Source: Panulirus ornatus
Taxonomy: Eukaryota; Arthropoda; Malacostraca; Decapoda; Palinuridae
Assembly: GCF_036320965.1 (NCBI RefSeq)
Contig: NC_092226.1
Coordinates: forward strand, 20,159,502-20,223,501
Reading direction: 5' to 3'
Length of the DNA stretch: 64,000 nt
The position numbers were made by a program, and so were the translations under genes. This document shows positions 32,545 through 43,840 of the stretch, piece after piece; within the stretch, counting starts at the first letter, position 1, and the number at the start of each line of letters is the position of its first letter. Below the pieces are notes generated by a model. It had not been told where the DNA came from, did no database searches, and saw only the letters and a list, made by a program, of their open reading frames with translations.

Positions 32545-33436
32545 ATTATACTTTGTCGCTGTCTCCCGCATTAGCGAGGTAGCGTAAGGAAACAGACGAA
32601 AGAATGGCCCAACCTACCCACATGCACATGTATATGCATAAATGCCCACACACCCACATATACATACCTATATATTTCAAGGTATACATATATATACATA
32701 CAAAGACATATACATATATACACATGTACATATTCATACTTGCTGCCTCCATCCATTCCCGTCGCCACCACACCACACATGAAATAGCAACCCCTTCCCC
32801 CTTGCGTGTGTACGAGGTAACACTAGGAAAAGACGACAAAGGCCACATTCGTTCACACTCAGTCTCTTTCTATCATGTGTAATGCAACGAAACCACAGCT
32901 CCCTTTCCACATCCAGGCCCCACAACACTTTCCATGGTTTACCCCAGATGCTTCACATGCCCTGGTTCAATCCACTGACAGCATGTCGACCCTGGTATAC
33001 CACATCGTTCCAATTCACTCTATTCCTTGCCCTCTTTTCACCCTGCTGTATGTTCAGGCCCCGATTGCTCAAAATCTTTTTTCACTCCATCCCTCCACCT
33101 CCAATTTGGTCTCCCACTTCTCCTCGTTCCCTCCACCTCTGACACATATATCCTCTTTGTCAATCTTTCCTCACTCATTCTCTCCATGTGACCAAACCAT
33201 TTCAAAACACCCTCTTCTGCTCTCTCAACCACACTCTTTTTATTACCACACATCTCTCTTACCCTTTCATTACTTACTCGATCAAACCACTTCACACCAC
33301 ATATTGTCCTCAAACATCTCATTTCCAATACATCCACCCCCCTCCTCCGCACACCCCGATCCATAGCCCATGCCTCGCAACCATATAACGTGTTGGAACC
33401 ACTATTCCTACTAAAATACCCATTCTTGCTCTCCAA

Positions 33437-33439
<3 letters not shown>
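32545..33439 (-). pseudogene. RTE-type LINE, C-terminal fragment with the long 3' UTR
   Basis: Minus strand: the terminal hairpin lies at about 32555-32590 and the long 3' UTR runs to about 32990. The C-terminal block is at 33038-33436 (LYGCEAWAMDRGVRRRGVDV, VKWFDRVSNERVREMCGNKK, EEGVLKWFGHMERMSEERLT), with a frameshift near the C-terminus at about 33075. The 5' end breaks at 33439 in a (TA)n tract (33440-33512). The Asn-Glu variant (VSNERV) links it with the copy at 33515-37035 and places both in the older subfamily. Confidence 0.85.

Positions 33440-33512
<73 letters not shown>
33440..33512. repeat. (TA)n tract between two RTE copies
   Basis: About 36 TA units at the 5' break of one minus-strand copy and the 3' end of the next. 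Confidence 0.95.
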
Positions 33513-33514
<2 letters not shown>

Positions 33515-33515
<1 letters not shown>

Positions 33516-36500
33516 TATTTTGCTTTGTCACTGTCTCCCGCGTTTGCGAGGTAGCGCAAGGAAATAGACAAAAGAATGGCCCAACCCACCCACATACACA
33601 TGTATATACATACATGTCCACACACGCAAATATACATGCCTATACATCTCAACATATACATATATATACATACACAGACATATACATATATACACATGTA
33701 CATAATTCATACTGTCTGCCTTTATTCATTCCCATCGCCACCCTGCCACACATGAAATAACAACCCCCTCCCCCCTTCATGTGCTCGAGGTAGTGCTAGG
33801 AAAAGACAACAAAGGCCACATTCGTTCACACTCGGTCTCTATCTGTCATGTAATAATGCACCAAAACCACAGCTCCCTTTCCACATCCAGGTCCCACAGA
33901 ACTTTCCATGTTTTACCCCAGATGCTTCACATGCCCTGGTTCAATCCATTGATAGCACGTCGACCCCGGTATACCACATCGTTCCAATTCACTCTATTCC
34001 TTGCATGCATTTCACCTTCCTGCATGTTCAGGCCCCGATCACTCAAAATCTTTTTCACTCATCTTTCCACCTCCAATTTGGTCTCCCACTTCTCCTCGTT
34101 CCCTCCACCCCCAACACATATATCCTCTTGGTCAATCTTTCCTCACTCATTCTCTCCATGTGACCAAACCATTTCAAAACACCCTCTTCTGCTCTCTCAA
34201 CCACACTCTTTCTATTACCATACATCTCTCTTACCCTATTATTACTTTCTCAATCAAACCACCTCACACCACATATTGTCCTCAAACATCTCATTTCCAG
34301 CACACACACCCTCCTCCGCACAGCTCTATCTATAGCCCATGCCTCACAACCATATAACATTGTTGGAACCACTATTCCTTCAAACATACCCATTTTTGCT
34401 TTCCGAGATGATGTTCTCAATTTCCAAACATTCTTCAACACTCCCAGAACTTTTGCCCCCTCACCCACCCTATGATTCACTTCTGCTTCCATGGTTCCAT
34501 CTGCTGCCAAGTCCACTCCCAGATATCTAAAACACTTCACTTCCTCCAGTTTTTCTCTATTCAAACTTACCTCCCAAATGACTTGTCCCTCAACCCTACT
34601 GTACCTAATAACCTTTCTCTTATTCAGATTTACTCTCAGCTTTCTTCTTTCACACACTTTACCAAACTCAGTCACCAGCTCCTGCGGTTTCTCACATGAA
34701 TCAGCCACCAGCGCTGTATCATCAGCAAACAACAACTGACTCACTTCCCAAACTCTCTCATCCACAACAGACTGTATACTTGCCCCTCTTTCCAAAACTC
34801 TTGCGTTCACCTCCCTAACAACCCCATCCATAAGCAAATTCAACAACCATGGAGACATCACACACCCCTGCCGCAAACCAACATTCACTGAGAACCAATC
34901 GCTTTTCTCTCTTCCTACATGTACAATGCCTTACATCCTTGATAAAAACTTTTCACTGCTTCTAACAACTTGCCTCCCACACCATATATTCTTAATACCT
35001 TCCACAGAGTATCTCTATCAACTCTATCATATATGCCTTCTCCACATCCATAAATGCTTCATACAAATCCACTTGCTTTTCTAAGTATTTCTCACATACA
35101 TTCTTCAAAGCAAACACCTGATCCACACATCCTCTACCACTTCTGAAACCACACTGCTCTTCCCCAGTCTGATGTTCTGTACATGCCTTCACCCTCTCAA
35201 TCAATACCCTCCCATATAATTTCCCAGGAATACTCAACAAACTTACTTATACCTTTGTAATTTGAGCACTCACTTTTATCCCCTTTGCCTTTGTACAATG
35301 GCACTGTGCAAGCATTCTCTCAATCCTCAGGCACCTCCCCATGAGTCATGCATTCATTAAATAACCTTACCAACCAGTCAACAATACAGTTACCCCCCCT
35401 TTTTTGATAAATTCCACTGCAATACCATCCAAACCCACTGCCTTGCTGGCTTTTATCTTCCACCAAGCTTTAGTACCTCTTCTCTGTTTACCAAAAAAAA
35501 AAAATCATTCTCCCTGACCCTCTCACTTTGAACACCTCCTCGACCAAAATATCTGCCACTCTATCATCAAACATTCAACAAGCCTTCAAAATACTCACTC
35601 CATCTCCTTCTCACATCACCACTACTTGTTATCACCTCCCCATTAGTCCTCTTCACTGAAGTTCCCATTTGTTCCCTTGTCTTATGCACTTTATTTACCT
35701 CCTTCCAAAACACCTTTTTATTCTCCCTAAAATTTAATGATACTCTCTCGCCCCAACTCTCATTTGCCCTCTTTTTCACCTCTTGCACCTTTCTCTTGAC
35801 CTCCTGCCTCTTTCTTTTATACATGTCCCAGTCATTTGCATTATTTCCCTGCAAATCTCGTCCGAAATGTCTCTCCCTCTTCTCTTTCACTAATAATCTT
35901 ACTTCTTCCTCCCACCACTCACTACCCTTTCTAATCTGCCCACTTCCCACGCTTCTCATGCCACTAGCATCTTTTGCGCAAGCCATCACTGCTTCCCTGA
36001 ATACATCCCATTCCTCCCCCACTTCCCTTACCTCCTTTGCTCTCACCTTTTTCCATTCTGTACTCAGTCTCTCCTGGTACTTCCTCACACAAGTCTCCTT
36101 CCCAAGCTCACTTACTCTCACCACTCTCTTCACCCCAACATTCTCTCTTCTTTTCTGAAAACCTCCAAAAATTTTCACCTTCGCCTCCACAAGATAATGA
36201 TCAGACATCCCTCCAGTTGCACCTCTCAGCACATTAACATCCAAAAGTCTCTCTTTCGCGCGCTTATCAATTAACACGTAATCCAATAACACTCTCTGGC
36301 CATCTCTCCTATTTACATATGTATACTTATGTATATCTCTCTTTTTAAACCAGGTATTCCCAATCACCAGTCCTTTTTCAGCACATAAATCTACAAGCTC
36401 TTCACCATTTCCATTTACAACACTGAACACCCCATGTATACCAATTATTCCCTCAACTGCCACATTACTAACCTTTGCATTCAAATCACCCATCACTAAA

Positions 36501-37035
36501 ACCCGGTCTCTTGCATCAAAACTACTGACACACTCTCTCAGCTGCTCCCAAAACACTTCACCCATCTCTCTCCCTCCACTTTCAGTTTTCCCCATATCAA
36601 TGTAGAGTTTACTTTCATACACTCTATCACATACTCCCACCACTCCTGTTTCAGGAGTAGTGCTACTCCTTCCCTTGCTCTTGTCCTCTCTAAGTCCTGA
36701 CTTTACTCCCAAGACATACCCAAACCACTCTTCCCCTTTACCCTTGAGCTTCGTTTCACTCAGAGCCAAAACATCCAGGTTCCTTTCCTCAAACATACTA
36801 CCTATCTCTCCTTTTTTCTCATCGTGGTTACATCCACACACATTTCGACACCCCAGTCTGAGCCTTTGAGGCGGATGAGCTCTGCCCGCATGACTCTTTC
36901 TTTTGTTTCCTCTCTTAGACAGTCATAATACAAGGAGGGGAAGGTTTCCAGCCCCCTGCTCCTGTCCCCTTCAGTCACCTTCTATGACACATGAGGGATG
37001 CTTGGTAAGTTTTCTTTCTCCCCTATCCCCAGGGG
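33515..37035 (-). pseudogene. RTE-type LINE, nearly complete older copy with the long 3' UTR
   Basis: Minus strand: leader at about 36910-37035, endonuclease from about 36890 (ALSETKLKGKGEEWFGYVLG, VMGDLNAKVSNVAVEGIIG, MSDHYLVEAKVK), linker to 35570, reverse transcriptase at 34250-35560 (FMDVEKAY, GLRQGCVMSPWLLNLLMDGV, LLFADDTALVADS), C-terminal block to about 33980, then the long 3' UTR and hairpin ending at about 33520. Several frameshifts (for example near 35250, 35490, 34925 and 34250) leave open pieces of 424, 82 and 212 codons. The endonuclease has a deletion in the GAYAPGHEKKD region near 36560. It is more diverged than the intact copy, and its complete structure shows that the long 3' UTR belonged to full-length elements. 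Confidence 0.88.
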
Positions 37036-37039
37036 TGTA

Positions 37040-38066
37040 TATTTTACACATATTATTTACATATTCACATATCAAATACACAGGTTTTACAAAAACAAAT
37101 GAACAAATATTATTTTTATTTCCTAGGGCTTGGTTAAGTTAGGTTAGGTCATCTGGTATGTTTTGGGTTAATTTGATATAAATATTTCAGGACTTCACAG
37201 ATTTTCGCTTTTGTTAGCTTTAGTTTTTTATGAAATATTCCTGAAAAAGATATTGTAGTGAGAGTGATGTGGAGCTAGGAAAGTGGATGGGAGCAAGATG
37301 GTGGGAAGGAACTGGAGGAGGAGAGGGATCAGTAGAGAAGGGGAGTGGGTGCAAGTAGTAGGATGAGGGATCAAGAGACTGAGAAGGTAAAGTATTAATG
37401 AGAAAGTGGAGAAACAAATTAGAGGGAGCAGAGTGAGTGGAATGCAGATTAAGATGACAGAGAACATGAGGGAACAGGATATTAAGACAGGACAAGATTG
37501 AGAGATGATAAGAATGTGTGATGTGAGAGAAAGCAAGAGAGATGAGATAAAGAAAGTGGAAGAAACCCATTCAAGAAATACAAAAGACAAACAAGAGATG
37601 TGGTAAAATTTAAGAATCAAGAGGATTAGAAAGATCACTAGTATGACAGAAAAAAGGAATATAAGATAGGGAAAGGGACTAAGCAAATAAGGGATCTGGA
37701 AAATAAAAGATAACGTAGGTAAGAGGATTAAGAGTGGATGAGTACATTAAAAAAAAAGATAGAAGAGCATTTTTTAAAGGGAATATGATTCTTGTATACA
37801 AATTCATTACTTTTATATCATAGCTAATATATGTAGATATTTTCAAGGCTTATTTTGAAGTACATTAGAAGATAAGCATTTTTGTCTATGACTAAAATTT
37901 CATGGATAACTGAGTGTCACAGCACCACAAGATGCACATAAAAAGGCTTCAAAGACTTAATTCAAGGATATTTACTTGCCTCTCCTTTCAAAGATACTTA
38001 CACAAATCTCTAAAAGATTTAGTTGGCTTTAGGAATTTTCTTATTTCTCCCTACTTCTCACTCCAG
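37040..38066. other. Intron sequence leading to the TM7/helix 8 exon
   Basis: Contains TTAGGTTAGG-like sequence at 37136-37148 and an A/G-rich purine tract (37250-37700). No gene is supported. It ends in the acceptor cctacttctcactccag at 38066. Confidence 0.5.
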
Positions 38067-38227
38067 GTACATGTATGTGTTGTTCCGCCGGCATCAACGT
38101 CATGGTAACCGTCACCTGAGGAAACTGATGACTTACTTGTGTCCTCAGCGCTTGCAGGAGTCTCCTCGTCGGGTCCTTATCAATGGCTCTGCCAGGTCCT
38201 CCTCACATGCCTCTCACAACACCAGTG
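38067..38227 (+). CDS. GPCR exon: end of TM7, helix 8, cytoplasmic tail
   Basis: The first base completes the proline codon from 12115, then YMYVLFRRHQRHGNRHLRKL gives the end of DPYMY, helix 8 and a basic membrane-proximal tail, followed by MTYLCPQRLQESPRRVLING and a Ser/His-rich stretch. The cysteine in TYLCP is a plausible palmitoylation site, and the Ser-rich part a likely phosphorylation target. The donor gtcagt at 38228 is non-consensus at position 3 but leaves phase 1, matching the candidate exon at 51935. Reading through the donor would instead end at 38341 after about 37 more residues. The intron before this exon is about 26 kb and houses the main RTE cluster. Confidence 0.78.
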
Positions 38228-38570
38228 GTCAGTGTACATACCTTTTGTATATATGCAAGGATTACCCTGCACATAGGTGGCTGAGGTTCATGCCAAGGTT
38301 TGATGATGCACAGTTAGTTAATGTTCCTTCAAGGATTTGATGTATACATAGGTGTCATGCATTTCAAAAATTTCTGATGTTTGCACCAGTGGCTAGTGTT
38401 CATGCAGAGCTTTGATGTACTCACAGGTGGCTGGTATTCTCATAAAGGTTGATACATGCACAAATTCATCCCAAGTTTGCTGTATGTACAGATAACTGGT
38501 GTTTGTCCAAAGGTTGATTTACACGAAGGTGGATGATACTTAATGCAAGGGTTTGATGTATGCACAAGTG
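38228..38570. repeat. About 38-bp degenerate minisatellite, left part
   Basis: Units resemble TTTGATGTATGCACAGGTGG then CTGGTGTTCATGCAAAGG (period about 38). It begins at the exon donor, whose own sequence (CACCAGTGGTCAGTGTACAT) resembles a unit. The array is interrupted at 38571 by a Jockey-like element and resumes at about 42790. Confidence 0.6.
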
Positions 38571-41500
38571 ACTTTTTTTTTGAAAGTTGGAGGCTCCAGT
38601 CATGAAAAGTCCACATCAAGGCCAGACCTTAATTGAAGCATAAAGAGGTTAATGAAATGGAAAAAGAAGAGACAAGACAAAGTATTTATGAATTTTCGAG
38701 GATGTGAAAAACCTGTCTTATAAAAAGTACCAGGTCATAGTTATTGGGAAATACACAAGAGGGGAGAGTTTCAAAGCTTCAAAGTGTAGGGAAAGAAACA
38801 GATATCAGAATAGCCTACTCTTGAGTTACTAATGGCCACATAATAATCATGTGACACAACAGCTTACCAAATATTGCTTGGTCTAGCTAATGGTGGGGGC
38901 ACATAGGCAGCCACATCATGAGATCAAAAAACAAAGTAATATCCATGGAAGAAGGTAAGTGAATCAACATTGCAGCATAGGGTAAGTTAGTCAAGTTTTG
39001 AAGTTAGCCCAGGAGAGTTGAGAAGGACTGCTTTCAACTCAGCTCTTTCAAGGAAAGACTCAGAGTTAGGACCACCCTGGATGTGAGAGCAACACTCCAT
39101 ACAAGGACAAATCAGTCCTTTGTATAAACAGAGTAACTGTTTGAAAGGAAAGAAATTTCTACATCTGATGAGGATTCCTAGTTTCTTTGAGGCAGACTTA
39201 GCTATTTCCGTAAAGTAAAGTTTCCAAGATAGTGTGGATGTTACAATAATACCAGGTACATTAATTGAGTTGAAGTGGAAATACAGATCAATTAAAGTTT
39301 AGAGGAATTTTCATTTGAGAGATGGGCAGAAACTGGGTCTTAGAGGCACTAAACTTAACCAGATTTCGACTTTACCAATGAGACATCCTGTCCAATTCTT
39401 TGTTCAGTGAGGAAGTTGCATCGGGACAAGATGCAGATCGAGTGAGAGAAGAAGAGAATTTGAAGGATGAGGAGGTAAGCAGTGTTGAGTCATCAGCATG
39501 TGAGTGCATTTGGATGTTTGTAGAAGAAAGGAAATTGTCGAAAAAAGAAGAAAAAGTAAAGAAGACAGGACAGAACCTTGAGAGACAACACTGTGGTGGA
39601 AAAAGGGGAAGAGACTGATTTATCAACAACCACAGAGGAAGCTAGACATGAAGGAGCAAAGTGAGGGAAGGGAAGCCAGTAAAGGGAGCGAAGGGATGAG
39701 ACCCTGAAGCTACACCATGTCAAAAGTTTTGTATATATTGAGGGCAGCTTCACAGGATTCCCAAAAGTCTTTCTGGGATGATGACTAGGCATTACATGAG
39801 TTTTCATAAGAAAGACAAGACAACAGGAGGCCCGATTGGCCCACAACTGGGTTGTCTGGTAAAAAATTAAAAGTTTAACTTGATAAGAAAATGTAATTCT
39901 GCTCAGCAGTTTAAGTTATCACCAACTCCCTGCTGCACATTAGCCTTCTAGTGTCCCCATTACTGCTGTGATTTATACGGTTTATTTCTGGTGTTTTTAT
40001 CAGTATACCTGAATTTATAAAGTATTTGTTTAAATGACTTTTGAAGGTATTTCTATAGTCATAGCATTTACTACGTCTGATGGTAACTCATTCCAGTCCT
40101 TAACACACCTGTGGGAAAAGAAGCTTTTCCCCTCATCCACACTACATCTTTTAGCTTTAGAGTTTTATTCCATTTGTCCTGGTAACTGTATTTTCTTGTA
40201 TTTTGAATAGATGTACATGATTTACTTTATCAAACTTGTTCAAAATTTCTAACACTTGGATTAAGTTGCCATGAAGTCTACATTTTTTAAAGAAGAGATC
40301 CTATTGTTTGAGCTTCTCTTCATATGCCCTTCTCTTTGTATGCCCTTTTCTTTGTATGCCAGATTTCTAAGGGATGGGGATCAATTTTGTTGTGTCTTTG
40401 CACTTGCTCTAATTTTTCTTCATCTTTTTATAGTTTATAGACCAAAACTGGACTGCATATTCAAGGTTTGGTTTTACTAGAGAATTATAAAGTGTGAGAA
40501 TTGTTTCTGGTCTCTTGTCATCTGTGTTCCTGGCTATGAAACTTAACATTTGGTTGCCTTTTTACTTGCTGCTTGACACTGTTTAGTGTACTTCAGATTG
40601 TTGCTAACAACAAATCCAAGCCCTTTTTTTCATTTGCATTAGTTAGAAAGTTTCCAAATAGTTTGTAGTCATGATATATATTATTGTCTCCAAAGTGCAT
40701 AACTTTACCCCTGTCTACATTAAACTTCATTTGCCATCTGTCTGACCACTCTGCTAGTAAGTTAAGATCTCTGAATAATTTTGCAGTACTGCCAGTTTAC
40801 AGCTCTACCTCCTAGTAAGATAGGAAAGAATATCACCAGTGGATCTTGCCTTACGGAAGCCATACTAGTGTTCAGAGAGAAGACTGAGATTCAAGATGTC
40901 TGAGGATATTGGAGCTCAGGAGAGATTCATTGACTTTGGGAATAGTAGACATCACAGCAACAGGACAGTGGTCAGAGGAGTTGGAGCAGTCACCCTTCTT
41001 AGAGATATGGTATACCAATGCATGCTGCCAAGAAAAAGGAAAAGTTCTGGTTTTTTAACAGAAAAGAACAGATGAGCAAGTATAAGTGCAAGTTCGGAGG
41101 CTTACTCTTTCAGTACACAGAGATGGATCCCATCAGGTCCACAAGCCTCGCTTGTGTCCAGAGGAAGAAGCACTTTTCATATAGTAAAAGGAGCATCAGA
41201 GAATGAAGAAATATTAGAGTCATCCAAGGTAAAGGTAGGAGAAATGAGAATCAACAGCTATAGTACCATCAGAATGGAAAAGTGAAGTAGTGGTAGAGTG
41301 ACAGAAGTTTTTAGCAATGCCTTTAGCTAAACACCAGAATGATTGATCATTGGATGAAGAGGAAAGCTTACTGCACTTCTTTTGAATAAAGGAATGCTTT
41401 GCCTCATGGATAATATACTTGCAGTGAGTGTAGACATTGATAACATAAATGCATATTGGAGATGGGGGAGAAAAGAGATTTTCTAAGCCCAGTATCCCTG

Positions 41501-42782
41501 ATCCTTTGCCTAAATGACCACAGGACAGGAATTCTTGAATCTCATTTTGAGAGAAGTGATCATCATGGAGAAAGAGGGGATAAATGCTTTCATTCCCTCA
41601 ACAATAACCTCTGCTATGTATTTGGCAGAGACAGAAGCATCCCATAAGAGAAAGTAATCTACTGAAGGAAAGTCAGAAAAGATTTTTCATAAGGTATTCC
41701 ACTTAGCTTTGTTGTTGAGATACCAGTATTTGTTTAGAAGGGGAAGGTGCCCTTAGAATAGATATCTTTATGAAAGTGTAATCAAATGAACCAAGTGGGG
41801 GTGAGATTGTTTAGTTACAGCATGAGGGATTCGAGGTGAAAAACCTATCTAGAGAGTGGTCACAGTGGTCAGCATTGTGGTTGGGATGGATGATAGTTTG
41901 CTCTAGATCATTGAGAATGGAGATCATGAGGGCTTCTATCTCCCAACAATCCATATGGGAGGAATTCATCTATTCCATATGGTGAACAGTGAAATCTCCT
42001 TGGAAGAGGATTCAGCTTATGGGTGAGAGGATGTCATGGCCTCATGGAAGGAGTTCAAATAGACTAAGAAAGAAAATACTGGTAGCTTGGAGACAGACCT
42101 TGAGCCAAAAAATTCAGAGTTTGATAACTCACAGTTCTCAAGGAATGCCATAGGTATATTGATGTAGCAAATAAGCACAGACACCACCTTTGAACCAGTA
42201 TATGAGTGGAGATTAGGTATGAGAAAGAGGCTAATGAGAACATCATTAGACAATTGAGTCTCAAAAGGAACTAAGATATTTGGAGATACTAGACAGATGG
42301 TGTTCAGCAAAAGAGGTTCATGGAAATGAACATGAATGTTGTTGTAGTGATTAGAATGAGAGACAGGTCTATCAGAGAGGAGAAGGTCATGGGAGGAGCC
42401 AGTACTGTTTTCTGAGCCCTCCTCTTTGGCAGTAGAGTCAGGTGGAATACTGGAGATTCTTAGCACCTTATGATGCCAGGTACTAGGGGCCATAAGTTTG
42501 TGGGACTCTACCATGATAACATTTAAAAAAGATTGTGCAGACAAGAGATGGCATGAGAGCTTATGAGAAGAAAGTAAGTGAGATTTGAGCTAATATATGG
42601 CACATTTTTGAAAAAGATGACAGCAGTACCCTGGTAGTCCCTTTTTGATGGAACCGAAAGTAAGATCTGCGGTCCTGACATGGAGGGTGTAAGATGGTTC
42701 CATGCACCACTTTAATGCTCCTGAATGGGGACAGTATTACTACCCTAGGCAGCTCCTCTCAGCAGCGTACTACCTAGGACAG
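38571..42782 (-). pseudogene. Jockey-like LINE, near full length, degenerate
   Basis: Minus strand: a leader lies at about 42550-42782 (CTGTCCTAGGTAGTACGCTG and CATGGAACCATCTTACACCC). An endonuclease-like region at 42017-42544 includes ETQLSNDVLISLF and CELSNSEFFGSRSVS. Reverse transcriptase pieces include YGFRKARSTGDILSYLT near 40820-40870 and FLSSTNIQMHSHADDSTLLT (motif C as HADD) near 39480-39540. The 3' end carries the LDVDFS..LEP block (about 38600-38630) and an A8 tail. Stops and frameshifts are spread throughout. A CR1-like fragment splits the reverse transcriptase at about 39890-40805. CAAGTG at 38565-38570 and 42783-42788 could be the target-site duplication. Confidence 0.65.
39890..40805 (-). 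pseudogene. CR1/L2-like LINE 3' fragment nested in the Jockey-like element
   Basis: Minus strand, in broken frames: KFNVDRGKVMHFGDNN and YHDYKLFGN near 40640-40740, then a block resembling the tail of CR1/L2-like reverse transcriptases, RNLAYKEKG near 40330-40370, and KRCSVDEGKSFFSHR with VKDWNELPSDVVNAMTIE near 40050-40150. This is the standard order of the 3' end in these LINEs. The Jockey-like domain is continuous on either side, so this insertion is younger than its host element. Confidence 0.62.
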
Positions 42783-42785
42783 CAA

Positions 42786-43164
42786 GTGCTCATGTAAAGA
42801 TTGATGTATGCACTGATGGCTTGTGTTTCTTCAGTGGTCTCACCTATGTGCAAGTGCCTGGTGTTCATGCAAAGGTTGAAATATGTACAGGTGGTTTGTA
42901 TTTCTCCATTGGTTTGATATATGCATAGGTGGCTGGTGTTCATGCAGGCATTTGATTAAGCATAGATGCCTTTTACTTTTGTAGGGGTATGATGTATGCA
43001 CAGTTGGCAGGTGTTCATGCAAAGTTTGAGGTGTTAGGTGTTTCTGAAAGACCTTTAGATGTAATTATTGTTTGTGATTACAAACTGTTTGTTACAGTGA
43101 GTTTTACACTTGTGTTGCGCTGCCTCTTAACTTTGTATATATGTACCGTGTCTTTACTCCTATG
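42786..43164. repeat. About 38-bp degenerate minisatellite, right part
   Basis: At least six units from 42786 to about 43035 (TTGATGTATGCACTGATGGC, GTGCCTGGTGTTCATGCAAA, ATATATGCATAGGTGGCTGG and so on) match those at 38350-38570, showing one array split by the Jockey-like insertion. The last 130 bases contain no clear unit. Confidence 0.6.
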
Positions 43165-43362
43165 TATGCATATGTACACACACACACACACATACCTAGC
43201 CTTTGTCAGGTACCCATTTTATTAACTAGCCCCAAGGGGAGGATAAACATCTAGTTGGACTGTGGACTAGCTGCCACATCCAGTATTAGAACCTATGCAG
43301 TTTTCATCCCAGGTGGCCTGTGCATGCATGATGGTCAACAATATAAACGCTACACCACAGAG
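43165..43362 (-). mobile_element. tRNA-like SINE, copy 1
   Basis: On the minus strand from 43362 the unit reads CTCTGTGGTGTAGCGTTTAT (A-box-like), then about 60 bases later GCATAGGTTCTAATACTGGA (B-box-like), then GTGGCAGCTAGTCCACAGTC and GGGTACCTGACAAAGGCTAG, ending in a (TG)n tail (43165-43190). The same order, with a better B box, occurs at 54745-55005. The arrangement of Pol III-type boxes plus a tRNA-unrelated body fits a tRNA-derived SINE. Confidence 0.55.
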
Positions 43363-43840
43363 TTCCATGTGCATGTAGCAATAATGTGATGTATGCACTG
43401 GTAAATGGAGTATGTAGAGGGATTTTGTGTGTATGTACAAATTGATGGATGGTATTTCCATAGGGGTTTGGTGCACATAAGATGTAGTTTAGAGAAAGAG
43501 GTATGGTCAATACACAGAGGAACTTTTTAACTATGTTGGCTGTTGGATGGTTCAGGGCTGCATAAGTGGTGGAATGATGAATAAGCATGAAGAGTTTACA
43601 AAGAGGGATTATACATATGAGACATTGACCATATGGGGAGGATATTTACTCAGAAGGCTTCTTCATACATGCGGGGGAATGCTTAGTGTATTTCTTCTTA
43701 AACTTGGACTGTGTGTTTACATTTATTATTAACCACATAAGCTGTAAACACATTTAACCAAACACATAAGTTATTTATACATTTTACCAAACCTGTAAGT
43801 TATTTACATTTTATCAGACTAGTCAGTCAAAACCAGGTCT
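43363..43840. other. Minisatellite-like remnant and unassigned sequence
   Basis: 43380-43470 again resembles the 38-bp units (GTGATGTATGCACTGGTAAA). The rest shows no supported feature apart from a weak repeat of taagttatttacattt (43765-43815). Confidence 0.4.

Noticed and set aside
37136..37150. TTAGGTTAGG as an interstitial arthropod telomere repeat
   Set aside because: Only about two imperfect copies are present, too few to call a telomeric array.
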